In this document: positions 1 through 7,136 of the stretch, one piece after another
Numbering within the stretch: position 1 is the first letter of the stretch
Layout: the number at the start of each line of letters is the position of its first letter
Assembly: GCF_013377995.1 (NCBI RefSeq)
Contig: NZ_CP055305.1
Coordinates: 1,054,001 to 1,118,000 of the forward strand
Direction: 5' to 3'
DNA length: 64,000 nucleotides
Source: Mannheimia pernigra
GTDB taxonomy: Bacteria > Pseudomonadota > Gammaproteobacteria > Enterobacterales > Pasteurellaceae
The notes under the pieces: model-generated
What the model saw: only the letters and a program-made list of their open reading frames with translations
Database searches by the model: none
Told to the model about the DNA's origin: nothing
Translations under genes and position numbers: made by a program

Positions 1-515
1 CGGTAAGCGGCTGTTGGGTTTGGTTTGAAGCAGCAACCACCATGATAATAAAAAGGGGTTTTTCCACCTTCTGCAAGTGTTATTTCAACCATCGACTTGC
101 TTTGAATTCCTTCATCATACAGCTGCCCGTGGGTAAATTGGGGTAGACTGCCTTTTGCCATACCGTCAAATAAAGCAAGCTCTCGGCTGCCTTTTACGCT
201 ATAGTTAAGCCCTTTGAAATCTAATTCAGCACAGCCATAATAGGCTCCAGCACAGATGCCGAGATAAGCTCCACCTTGCTCAATAAAATGGCGAATATAG
301 CGATTGCCTTCTCCGTTTAATTTTTGGCAGTAAGGTAAATCGGCGCCGCCGGGCATAATCAATAAACAGCTATTGGCTAATTTGCCTTGAATAATTTGCT
401 CAGCGTTGATAAGACGAGTTGGGCGTTGTAAATGCTGTTCTACCGCTAATAGCAATGATTGAACACCCATTTCGCTAACGCCATCATCAGAATAAATATA
501 AACTGGTTTTACCAT
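1..515 (-). CDS. BPL_N-type glutamine amidotransferase-like protein, partial
   Basis: The reading frame starts at an ATG at 515 and runs off the left edge, so the C-terminus is missing; about 171 codons are visible. The protein begins MVKPVYIYSDDGVSE. It has a nucleophile-elbow-like segment LGICAGAYYG around residue 96 and an earlier MPGGAD segment, both typical of class I glutamine amidotransferase-like folds. The overall look fits the BPL_N family (biotin-protein ligase N-terminal domain). It is divergent from bioY, with about 80 bases between the start codons, which suggests a biotin-linked role by inference. The catalytic activity of this family is not established, and no ligase domain is visible in the part present. 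Confidence 0.75.
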   Translation of the reverse strand, partial: MVKPVYIYSDDGVSEMGVQSLLLAVEQHLQRPTRLINAEQIIQGKLANSCLLIMPGGADLPYCQKLNGEGNRYIRHFIEQGGAYLGICAGAYYGCAELDFKGLNYSVKGSRELALFDGMAKGSLPQFTHGQLYDEGIQSKSMVEITLAEGGKTPFYYHGGCCFKPNPTAAY

Positions 516-528
516 TTCAAATTTACAT

Positions 529-556
529 TTGCTCAAAATATATCTTCCTATATAAT
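529..556 (+). promoter_or_regulatory. Promoter of bioY
   Basis: A -35-like TTGCTC (529-534) and a perfect TATAAT (551-556) are separated by 16 bases, about 40 bases upstream of the bioY start. No recognised operator was found around it. Confidence 0.6.
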
Positions 557-597
557 CCCTTGCGAACATTCCATCATATTTCATTTAAGGAGACATT

Positions 598-1164
598 ATG
601 TTCGCCACTCAATTAACTCAAACCAAACGTTGGCTAGAAGCTAATAGTACAACGGCATTTTGGTTGAAAACCTTTATTGGTGCAACCTTGCTTGCCATTT
701 TTGCTCAAATTTCTGTGCCGATGTACCCTGTGCCAATTACCGGTCAAACACTTGCGTTAACGGTTGTTGGTTTTGCTATGGGGCGTAAAGCCGCAACCGC
801 AGCGGTTCTACTTTATCTCTTTGAAGGTGCTATTGGCTTACCTGTTTTTGCAGGCGGTGCATCAGGTTTCCATCACTTCTTTGGCCCAACTGGCGGTTAT
901 TTATTAGGCTATATCCCAACTGCATATTTTTTAGGTTATTATAGTGATAAAGGTGTATTAAACTCGTTCTGGAAAAGCTTATTTGTGGCGTTAATTGCTA
1001 GTGTAATTACCTTTGCTTTTGGCTTAGCTCAGCTTTCTTTCTTTGTACCAGAAGGTACGGTGTTACAAGCTGGCTTATATCCATTTATTTTAGGCGGTGT
1101 GATTAAGGCTTTGCTGGCAAGTGTTTTAGTCAGCCCAAGCTATAAATTTTTCTCTAAACTCTAA
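598..1164 (+). CDS. bioY: Biotin transporter S-component BioY
   Basis: Membrane protein of 188 residues that captures biotin as the substrate-binding subunit of an ECF transporter. The sequence is hydrophobic throughout, with about six membrane segments. It carries the BioY hallmarks GQTLALTVVG near residue 50 and a glycine-rich GPTGGYLLGY segment near residue 98. The start is an ATG preceded by AAGGAG. No bioM or bioN energising genes lie next to it, so it either works alone, as some BioY proteins do, or uses an ATPase pair encoded elsewhere. It has its own promoter and is followed by a strong terminator, so it appears monocistronic. Confidence 0.93.
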   Translation: MFATQLTQTKRWLEANSTTAFWLKTFIGATLLAIFAQISVPMYPVPITGQTLALTVVGFAMGRKAATAAVLLYLFEGAIGLPVFAGGASGFHHFFGPTGGYLLGYIPTAYFLGYYSDKGVLNSFWKSLFVALIASVITFAFGLAQLSFFVPEGTVLQAGLYPFILGGVIKALLASVLVSPSYKFFSKL

Positions 1165-1171
1165 TCGTTAT

Positions 1172-1200
1172 AAAGGCTTTGTTTGTGGCAAAGCCTTTTC
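1172..1200 (+). terminator. Rho-independent terminator after bioY
   Basis: Perfect 10-base inverted repeat AAAGGCTTTG / CAAAGCCTTT with a 7-base loop, ending in T residues, 8 bases after the bioY stop. Confidence 0.88.
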
Positions 1201-1322
1201 TGATAAATTTTGATTGTCCTATTTTTGATATTCACATTTCTTCATTATTTTTCAAAACTCTGAATTTAAGCATCTTAGCAAAATAGCAAAAAGTTATTTT
1301 CTCTTTCTATATTATCACTTTT

Positions 1323-1351
1323 TTGCTTAAAATCTGCTAACTCGGTACAAT
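1323..1351 (+). promoter_or_regulatory. Promoter of the MFS carrier gene
   Basis: TTGCTT (1323-1328) and TACAAT (1346-1351) lie 17 bases apart, about 42 bases before the TTG start of the downstream gene. The rest of the 228-base gap after bioY is AT-rich with nothing else recognisable. Confidence 0.6.
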
Positions 1352-1392
1352 AATGGGCTGCACAATAGCAAATTGCTTTTAAGGAGAATTCA

Positions 1393-2721
1393 TTGAATAG
1401 CACTAAATTTTACTCCCTTTATTCAGGTATCTTTTTTCTATTTTTCGGTTATGGTTTATTTCTAAACTCAGCGGGGATCAAACTTGCCGAAATGGGGGTG
1501 ACGGATATTGTTATCGGTTTACTCAATGCTGCTTTCTTTATTGGGGCAGCTTTAAGTACGATTTTTGCTCACCGTATTGTGTCAAGTGTTGGGCATATAC
1601 GCTCATTTAGCGTGTTTTGTGCTATTTTTGCTATTGCTGCATTAAGCCATATGATGGTAGATAATTTATGGAGCTGGGGTGTATTACGCATCATTTTAGG
1701 ATTTTGTCATTATAGTTTATTGTTATTGGTTGAAAGCTGGCTGAGCGAAAAAACCAATCTGGATACCAGAGGTAGAGTGCTTGCTACCTATAATATCATT
1801 TTCTATTTTGCTTTTATTTTAGGGGTAAGCTTATTAAGCTTGGAACTTAGTAGCCAAAATATTTTTACCTTATCGACCATTTTAGTTGTGATCTCGATGA
1901 TTCCAATCGCACTGACTAAAATGGTTCAGCCCGATATTCCAGCTCGTGAACGCATCAGCATTCCTAAATTGTTTGCAATTTCGCCGTTAGCCCTAGCTAC
2001 GAGTTTTATTAGCGGAATGTTGGTAAATGGTTTTTTTACGATGGTGTCAGTATTTTTGCTGAAATTTAGCTTTTCGTTAAGCGAAATTTCACTCTATTTA
2101 ATGATATCAATGATAGGTGGTTTTATTAGCCAGATTCCAATGGCAATGTTATCAAACCGTATTGGCAGACGTAATATCATTTTATCTTGTGCAATAATTG
2201 CAACTATAACCTCACTCGCAGGGCTATTTGCAATTTTTCAAGAAAATATGACCGCTTGGGTACAATACATCATCGCTTTTTTATTTGGCTGTAGTTTATT
2301 TAGTTTATATGCGTTAAGTATTGCTCGTGCCAACGATGAGCTACCCAATAATATGAACACCGTTGAGGTAAGCAGAGGCTTGCTATTTTGTTATGGTATG
2401 GGAGCATTAGCCGCACCACCACTTATCGGTTTTGCAATGGCACTTTCTGCTGAATATGGTTTTTATTCACTCTTTGGACTGTGTTCGTTGATGTTATTAA
2501 TCTGTGCTTTCTTAACTAAACCCATTCCAAAAGCGGAACGTGCAGAGATGCAATATGCCACCCCAATTGCAACAGCAAGCCCGTTGGAAGAGATTGAAAC
2601 AGTTGAAGAAGAGCTTATTCCATTTGATGAAGAAGTGGTGCAGGAATACCAAGCTCAGTTGGAGACACTTGAAGAAGAGCAAGAAACAGAGCAAGAAAAA
2701 TCTGAAAATAGCAAAATTTAA
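1393..2721 (+). CDS. Major facilitator superfamily carrier, YcaD-like
   Basis: A 442-residue membrane protein with about twelve hydrophobic segments in two halves and an MFS-type basic loop (SNRIGRRN) between segments. The general look is closest to the YcaD branch of MFS carriers; the substrate is unknown. The start is a TTG at 1393, chosen because AAGGAG sits 6 bases upstream and no ATG fits better. The last 60 or so residues form a strongly acidic glutamate-rich tail with no membrane segment, which most MFS carriers lack. A promoter of its own lies upstream; thrS follows after a leader region. Confidence 0.8.
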   Translation: MNSTKFYSLYSGIFFLFFGYGLFLNSAGIKLAEMGVTDIVIGLLNAAFFIGAALSTIFAHRIVSSVGHIRSFSVFCAIFAIAALSHMMVDNLWSWGVLRIILGFCHYSLLLLVESWLSEKTNLDTRGRVLATYNIIFYFAFILGVSLLSLELSSQNIFTLSTILVVISMIPIALTKMVQPDIPARERISIPKLFAISPLALATSFISGMLVNGFFTMVSVFLLKFSFSLSEISLYLMISMIGGFISQIPMAMLSNRIGRRNIILSCAIIATITSLAGLFAIFQENMTAWVQYIIAFLFGCSLFSLYALSIARANDELPNNMNTVEVSRGLLFCYGMGALAAPPLIGFAMALSAEYGFYSLFGLCSLMLLICAFLTKPIPKAERAEMQYATPIATASPLEEIETVEEELIPFDEEVVQEYQAQLETLEEEQETEQEKSENSKI

Positions 2722-2736
2722 TTTTGATTTGTTTTA

Positions 2737-2745
2737 TGCTAGAAT
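2737..2745 (+). promoter_or_regulatory. Possible extended -10 promoter for thrS
   Basis: TGC followed by TAGAAT forms an extended -10 element with no good -35. It would start transcription near 2752, just inside the first leader hairpin, so a promoter further upstream remains possible. Confidence 0.4.
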
Positions 2746-2747
2746 GC

Positions 2748-2790
2748 CAGTGCTTTTATTCCCCACTTGTAAGGGAAATAATAAGCACTG
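2748..2790 (+). promoter_or_regulatory. thrS leader hairpin I with UGU anticodon-like loop
   Basis: CAGTGCTT (2748-2755) pairs with AAGCACTG (2783-2790). The stem continues TTATT/AATAA and CCC/GGG, with one mismatch and one bulge, giving about 16 base pairs. The apical loop holds C-U-U-G-U-A-A (2766-2772), which resembles a tRNA-Thr anticodon loop with U33, UGU and A37. In E. coli, ThrRS represses its own mRNA by binding two such tRNA-like arms; assignment here is by analogy. Confidence 0.65.
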
Positions 2791-2808
2791 CAAAAGTTCA
2801 CAAAAATC

Positions 2809-2831
2809 AAACCGCTTGCAAGCGGTTTTTT
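2809..2831 (+). terminator. Palindromic uptake-sequence hairpin with T-run between MFS gene and thrS
   Basis: AAACCGCTTG (2809-2818) is followed directly by its complement CAAGCGGTTT (2819-2828) and further T residues. It is built from two head-to-head uptake-sequence cores. It probably ends the MFS transcript, but it also lies inside the thrS leader, between the two anticodon-like hairpins. Confidence 0.65.
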
Positions 2832-2849
2832 CATTATCAAACTCAACAA

Positions 2850-2870
2850 GTAATCTCTCGTATGGGTTAC
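2850..2870 (+). promoter_or_regulatory. thrS leader hairpin II mimicking the tRNA-Thr(CGU) anticodon arm
   Basis: GTAATCT (2850-2856) pairs with GGGTTAC (2864-2870), allowing two G-U pairs, and closes an exactly seven-base loop C-U-C-G-U-A-U. Read as an anticodon loop this gives C32, U33, CGU at 34-36 and A37. It ends about five bases before the ribosome-binding site (TAAGGA), as expected for a translational operator bound by threonyl-tRNA synthetase. Confidence 0.75.
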
Positions 2871-2887
2871 CACTGTAAGGATTTATT

Positions 2888-4819
2888 ATGCCAATTATTA
2901 CTCTACCAGATGGTTCACAACGTTCATTTGAGAACTCGGTTTCCGTAATGGAAGTTGCTCAATCTATCGGTGCAGGTCTTGCGAAAGCAACGATTGCAGG
3001 GCGTGTAAACGGTGAGCGTCGTGATGCGTGCGATATTATCAGTGAAGACAGCACTCTTGAAATCATCACAGCAAAAGATGAAGATGGTTTAGAGATCATT
3101 CGTCATTCAACTGCTCACTTATTAGGCCACGCTATCAAACAATTATTTCCCGATGTCAAAATGGCTATTGGCCCGACTATCGAGAACGGTTTCTACTATG
3201 ATGTTGATCTAGACCGTTCTTTAACACAAGAAGATATTACTGCTCTTGAAAAACGTATGTTAGATCTGGCGAAAACTAACTATGATGTTGTTAAACGTCC
3301 AGTAAGTTGGCAAGAAGCTCGTGATACATTTGAAAGCCGTGGCGAGCCATATAAAATGGCTATTTTAGATGAAAATATCGATCGCACAGAGACGCCAGCG
3401 TTATATCATCACGAAGAATATATTGATATGTGCCGTGGTCCTCACGTGCCAAATATGCGTTTCTGCCAACATTTCAAACTACAAAAAGTAGCAGGGGCTT
3501 ATTGGCGTGGCGATAGTAAAAACAAAATGCTTCAACGTATTTACGGCACAGCTTGGGCGGATAAAAAACAGTTGAGCGAATACTTAACGCGTTTAGAAGA
3601 GGCGGCAAAACGTGACCATCGCCGTATCGGTAAGGCATTAGATTTGTACCATATGCAAGAAGAAGCACCTGGTATGGTGTTTTGGCATAATGATGGTTGG
3701 ACAATTTTCCGTGAATTAGAAACTTTCGTACGCACCAAATTAAAAGAGTACGATTACCAAGAAGTAAAGGGTCCATTTATGATGGATAGAGTACTTTGGG
3801 AAAAAACAGGCCACTGGCAAAACTATGCAGATTTAATGTTCACTACTCAATCTGAAAACCGTGAGTATGCGATTAAGCCGATGAATTGCCCAGGTCACGT
3901 TCAAATTTTTAATCAAGGTTTGAAATCTTACCGTGATTTACCGATTCGTATGGCGGAATTCGGTTCTTGTCATCGTAACGAGCCTTCAGGCTCTTTACAC
4001 GGTTTAATGCGTGTGCGTGGATTTACGCAAGATGATGCCCACATTTTCTGTACGGAAGATCAAATTGAATCTGAAGTAACTTCGTGCATTAGAATGGTGT
4101 ATGACATTTACAGTACCTTTGGCTTTACTAACATTGCTGTGAAACTTTCAACTCGTCCAGAAAATCGTATTGGTGATGATGCAATGTGGGATAGGGCGGA
4201 AGAAGGGTTAGCGAATGCACTTCGCAATAACGGTTTAGAATACCAAATTCAAGAAGGTGAGGGGGCGTTCTACGGTCCGAAAATTGAGTTTGCATTACGC
4301 GATTGTTTAGGTCGTGAGTGGCAATGTGGTACGGTACAGCTAGACTTTGCCTTACCTGGTCGTTTAGAGGCTTCTTATGTGGCGGAAGATAATGCTCGTC
4401 GTACACCAGTAATGATCCATCGTGCAATTCTTGGCTCAATTGAGCGTTTTATTGGTATCATCACCGAAGAGTACGCGGGTTTCTTCCCAACGTGGCTTGC
4501 TCCAACTCAAGCGGTAGTGATGAATATTACCGATAGCCAAGCAGATTATGTACAACAAGTGGTAAAACAACTTTCGGATGCAGGTATTCGTGTAAAAGCA
4601 GACCTTCGTAATGAGAAAGTTGGCTTTAAAGTGCGTGAACACACTCTACGTCGTGTACCTTATATGTTGGTTTGTGGAGATAAAGAGATCGCAGAGGGAA
4701 AAGTTTCTGTGCGTACTCGTACAGGAACTGATTTAGGCGTTTATGCGGTAGCTGAATTAGTTGAAATTCTAAAGAACCAAGTCAAATTGCGTGAGCTTAA
4801 ATTATTAGGCGAAAGCTAG
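2888..4819 (+). CDS. thrS: Threonyl-tRNA synthetase
   Basis: Cytoplasmic class II synthetase that charges tRNA-Thr; 643 residues, the normal length. An N-terminal TGS domain (about 1-62) is followed by the editing domain with HSTAH (H73 and H77) and the later DMCRGPH cysteine motif. The catalytic core has the zinc-binding MNCPGH segment and motif 3, and a C-terminal anticodon-binding domain follows. The start ATG has TAAGGA 7 bases upstream. The leader carries two tRNA-Thr-like hairpins, suggesting feedback control of translation. infC does not follow it here; a bidirectional terminator separates it from tonB. Confidence 0.98.
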   Translation: MPIITLPDGSQRSFENSVSVMEVAQSIGAGLAKATIAGRVNGERRDACDIISEDSTLEIITAKDEDGLEIIRHSTAHLLGHAIKQLFPDVKMAIGPTIENGFYYDVDLDRSLTQEDITALEKRMLDLAKTNYDVVKRPVSWQEARDTFESRGEPYKMAILDENIDRTETPALYHHEEYIDMCRGPHVPNMRFCQHFKLQKVAGAYWRGDSKNKMLQRIYGTAWADKKQLSEYLTRLEEAAKRDHRRIGKALDLYHMQEEAPGMVFWHNDGWTIFRELETFVRTKLKEYDYQEVKGPFMMDRVLWEKTGHWQNYADLMFTTQSENREYAIKPMNCPGHVQIFNQGLKSYRDLPIRMAEFGSCHRNEPSGSLHGLMRVRGFTQDDAHIFCTEDQIESEVTSCIRMVYDIYSTFGFTNIAVKLSTRPENRIGDDAMWDRAEEGLANALRNNGLEYQIQEGEGAFYGPKIEFALRDCLGREWQCGTVQLDFALPGRLEASYVAEDNARRTPVMIHRAILGSIERFIGIITEEYAGFFPTWLAPTQAVVMNITDSQADYVQQVVKQLSDAGIRVKADLRNEKVGFKVREHTLRRVPYMLVCGDKEIAEGKVSVRTRTGTDLGVYAVAELVEILKNQVKLRELKLLGES

Positions 4820-4837
4820 TCTTTTAAACGTGAATAA

Positions 4838-4870
4838 AAATGCCCTCAAAATTATTTGAGGGCATTTGTT
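4838..4870. terminator. Bidirectional terminator between thrS and tonB
   Basis: Perfect 13-base inverted repeat AAATGCCCTCAAA / TTTGAGGGCATTT with a 4-base loop, flanked by T-rich sequence on both strands. It serves thrS (plus) and tonB (minus). Confidence 0.9.
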
Positions 4871-4884
4871 TTAGAGGGTAATTA

Positions 4885-5697
4885 TTATTGAATTTCAAAC
4901 TTAATGGGTACAGTAATGTTTGATGGGAAGCCAGCTGGTGGTGCGGATACACTTAAACCTTCTGCACTTTTAACGGCCGCTGCATCTAAATTACTATTGC
5001 CTGATGAATTAACAACAGAGACATTTGAAACTGAACCAGAGGGCGAAATATTAAATTTGATCGTGACTGTTCCTGTTCTACGCATCATCTTTTCGCGTTG
5101 CGGGTAAGAGTTGTTTGCTCTACGCTGTAATGCTCGCTGTAATAAGACTTTATAAGCAGAAATCTCACTCGCATTTCCTCCATTTGCTCTATTATTTGCA
5201 GTGGTGGAAGTTGAGTTGAGAGAGCCATTTTTTTGCCCACCAACAGCACCGTTAACCTCTTTTTCACCTTGAACTTCACTAGGAATTGCTTTAGCTACAA
5301 TACCTTTTTGTGCCTCGGGAGCTCGTTCTAATGCTTTAATTGGTTTAGGTTTCTTTTTAGGTGATTCTTTACGTTTTTCTTGTTTTTTGGGCTTTTCTTT
5401 CTTTGGTTCTTCTTTAGGTTTTAAGGTTGGATCTGGAATAGCTTCGGGCTCTGGCTCAGGAGCGATTTTTTCTTCCTCAGCCTCTTTCACCTCTTCCTTT
5501 ACCTCTTCGAGCGTTTCTGGTGCAGTGGCTACCTGTGGTTGTTCTAAAAGAGCTGCGACCATTTCCATAGATAACACATTTTGTTCTGCCATTTTTTCTT
5601 GTTGATGTTCTTTCAACCAAAAAAAGCCACCACCAAGCAATATGGCGTGAAGAGCTAAAGAAACGATAAGACCAATATGGGAATGTTTTTTTCTCAT
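4885..5697 (-). CDS. tonB: TonB energy transducer
   Basis: Couples the proton gradient, through ExbB and ExbD, to outer-membrane receptors for iron and heme sources. The 270-residue protein has an N-terminal membrane anchor at about residues 8-28 containing SLALHAILLGG. A long Glu/Lys/Pro-rich periplasmic spacer runs from about 60 to 130. The C-terminal TonB domain has the YPQREKMMRRTGTV segment and ends TVPIKFEIQ. It is the last gene of an exbB-exbD-tonB operon, 13 bases after exbD. The three-gene order matches other Pasteurellaceae. Confidence 0.95.
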   Translation of the reverse strand: MRKKHSHIGLIVSLALHAILLGGGFFWLKEHQQEKMAEQNVLSMEMVAALLEQPQVATAPETLEEVKEEVKEAEEEKIAPEPEPEAIPDPTLKPKEEPKKEKPKKQEKRKESPKKKPKPIKALERAPEAQKGIVAKAIPSEVQGEKEVNGAVGGQKNGSLNSTSTTANNRANGGNASEISAYKVLLQRALQRRANNSYPQREKMMRRTGTVTIKFNISPSGSVSNVSVVNSSGNSNLDAAAVKSAEGLSVSAPPAGFPSNITVPIKFEIQ

Positions 5698-5710
5698 TCT
5701 TGTGTCCTAT

Positions 5711-6136
5711 TTAAGGTATCTTTTCTGGTTCTGCTTGAGCAGGTGTAGTTTTGGGAGAACTCTCTTTTTGGGTGACAATTGCCACATTTTTAATTTCATG
5801 CGTAGATAATAAATCAGTTAATTCAACAAATTTCTCAAATGCTACTGCACCATCTACTTTTAATGAAACTTTTTGGGTTTTATCCCAAGTGGAAACCTCT
5901 GTAGTGAGTTGCTCTTTAGTGATAGGTTGATCATTAAAGAAAAATTGATTATCTGCTGTAATAGTTAAGAGTTTTGCTAAATCATCCGCTTTCATTGGCT
6001 TAGTAGAGGTTGCTTTAGGCACATTTACTTGAATTTTACCTTGAGAGATAAAAGAAGCGGTGACTAAAACAATTGCCAGTAGCACCAACATAATGTCAAT
6101 AAAAGGGATAATATTGATTTCATCAAATTTCTTCAT
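5711..6136 (-). CDS. exbD: Biopolymer transport protein ExbD
   Basis: A 141-residue inner-membrane partner of ExbB and TonB. One membrane helix at about residues 10-32 carries the conserved aspartate in the PFIDIMLVLL segment that is thought to take part in proton movement. The rest is a periplasmic domain. It lies 30 bases downstream of exbB and just upstream of tonB in the same operon. The C-terminal tail is rich in Pro, Lys and Glu. Confidence 0.95.
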   Translation of the reverse strand: MKKFDEINIIPFIDIMLVLLAIVLVTASFISQGKIQVNVPKATSTKPMKADDLAKLLTITADNQFFFNDQPITKEQLTTEVSTWDKTQKVSLKVDGAVAFEKFVELTDLLSTHEIKNVAIVTQKESSPKTTPAQAEPEKIP

Positions 6137-6166
6137 TGGTTACGCCTTATTCGTTATAAAAATAAA

Positions 6167-6613
6167 CTAAGCTTTTTTAGCTTGTTGTGCTAACCATTTC
6201 AATTTTTTTTCTTCTACTTTACGACCAAAACCGTTGTAGAAAACCATTGCAATAATTGCGACTAAAATACCTACAGCCGTTGCTTTTAAAGCCAAAGAAA
6301 GATTTACCATAATTGAGGCTGCATCAATATCGCCACCAGATTGCCCTAAATGGTAGAATGTTAAAAGAATACCAATTACTGTTCCTAATAAACCAATATA
6401 AGGGGCATTTGAGCCTATAGTTGAAATAGTGGTGAGATTATGGGTTAAATCAATTTCTAACTCTTCTAATGTAGTGTATTGAGTGATATCAACTTTGGAA
6501 TAAAACATAATACGTTCAATTGCTTTCCACACACAAATAATACTGAGTAAGCCCAATAATCCTAAGATAACAAGATCGGTATAGTTTTCTAAAAATTGAA
6601 ATAATTGATTCAT
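6167..6613 (-). CDS. exbB: Biopolymer transport protein ExbB
   Basis: Inner-membrane motor subunit of the TonB system; 148 residues from the ATG at 6613. That start was chosen over an in-frame upstream ATG at 6697 because GAGG lies 8 bases before it, the protein then begins MNQLFQFLENY as usual for Haemophilus-type ExbB, and the upstream start would lie inside the promoter region. Three membrane helices are visible. The segment GSNAPYIGLLGTVIGI is the MotA/TolQ/ExbB signature. Confidence 0.93.
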   Translation of the reverse strand: MNQLFQFLENYTDLVILGLLGLLSIICVWKAIERIMFYSKVDITQYTTLEELEIDLTHNLTTISTIGSNAPYIGLLGTVIGILLTFYHLGQSGGDIDAASIMVNLSLALKATAVGILVAIIAMVFYNGFGRKVEEKKLKWLAQQAKKA

Positions 6614-6668
6614 TTTGTAAGCCTCAAAAGGTAATTTTAATACGCTGTGCATTTGAAAATAGTTCTTA

Positions 6669-6697
6669 ATTATATATAGAAAACATTGAATTTTCAA
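6669..6697 (-). promoter_or_regulatory. Promoter of exbB-exbD-tonB
   Basis: On the minus strand TTGAAA (6697-6692) and TATAAT (6674-6669) are exactly 17 bases apart. Iron control by Fur is expected for such operons, but no clear Fur box could be matched by eye. Confidence 0.72.
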
Positions 6698-6730
6698 CTT
6701 GAAATAATAGCCATTCCTTTTGGGATTTTA

Positions 6731-6739
6731 TGATATAGT
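6731..6739 (+). promoter_or_regulatory. Extended -10 promoter of glpE
   Basis: TGATATAGT reads as TGn plus TATAGT, about 30 bases before the glpE start. There is no good -35. Confidence 0.5.
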
Positions 6740-6768
6740 CACCATTTTAGTGAGATTGAGGATAACTT

Positions 6769-7098
6769 ATGCCAGAAGTTACGTTTAAAGAAATTACCCC
6801 GCAACAAGCGTGGGAATTAATGGAAACCGAAGGAGCCGTGCTTGCTGATGTTCGTGATGCACGTCGTTATGTTTACAGCCACCCACAAGATGCGTTTCAT
6901 TTAACAAACCAAAGTTACGGCAAGTTTTTAGATGAAGTTGATTATGATGAGCCTGTTTTAGTCATTTGCTATCACGGTGTGAGTAGCCAGAGTACCGCTC
7001 AATTTTTGATTGAACAGGGCTTTGAAAATGTTTATAGCGTAAAAGGTGGTTTTGAAGCGTGGGAACGAAACGGACTGCCTATTGAAACTTCTTATTAA
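6769..7098 (+). CDS. glpE: Thiosulfate sulfurtransferase GlpE (rhodanese)
   Basis: Single-domain rhodanese of 109 residues, close to the 108 of E. coli GlpE. It moves sulfane sulfur from thiosulfate to an acceptor such as cyanide or a thiol, probably thioredoxin, in the cytoplasm. The active-site loop is CYHGVSS with Cys67 as the persulfide carrier. The start is preceded by GAGG. It is followed closely by a thioredoxin-fold gene and trxB, so the three may form a thiol-redox group. There is no glycerol-phosphate gene nearby, unlike in E. coli. Confidence 0.93.
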   Translation: MPEVTFKEITPQQAWELMETEGAVLADVRDARRYVYSHPQDAFHLTNQSYGKFLDEVDYDEPVLVICYHGVSSQSTAQFLIEQGFENVYSVKGGFEAWERNGLPIETSY

Positions 7099-7136
7099 TA
7101 GATAAAGCGTCATTTTTTAGCTCAAGAAGGTTTTGT

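Noticed and set aside
2722..2887. T-box riboswitch upstream of thrS
   Set aside because: T-boxes are essentially a Gram-positive device, and no conserved T-box core sequence was seen; the anticodon-like loops fit a ThrRS-bound operator better.
5387..5605. Serine-rich frame opposite tonB
   Set aside because: Complement of the Glu/Lys/Pro-rich TonB spacer; no start signals and low complexity.
6614..6768. Fur box between exbB and glpE
   Set aside because: The region is AT-rich, but no 19-base stretch matched the Fur consensus well enough; iron control is expected only by analogy.
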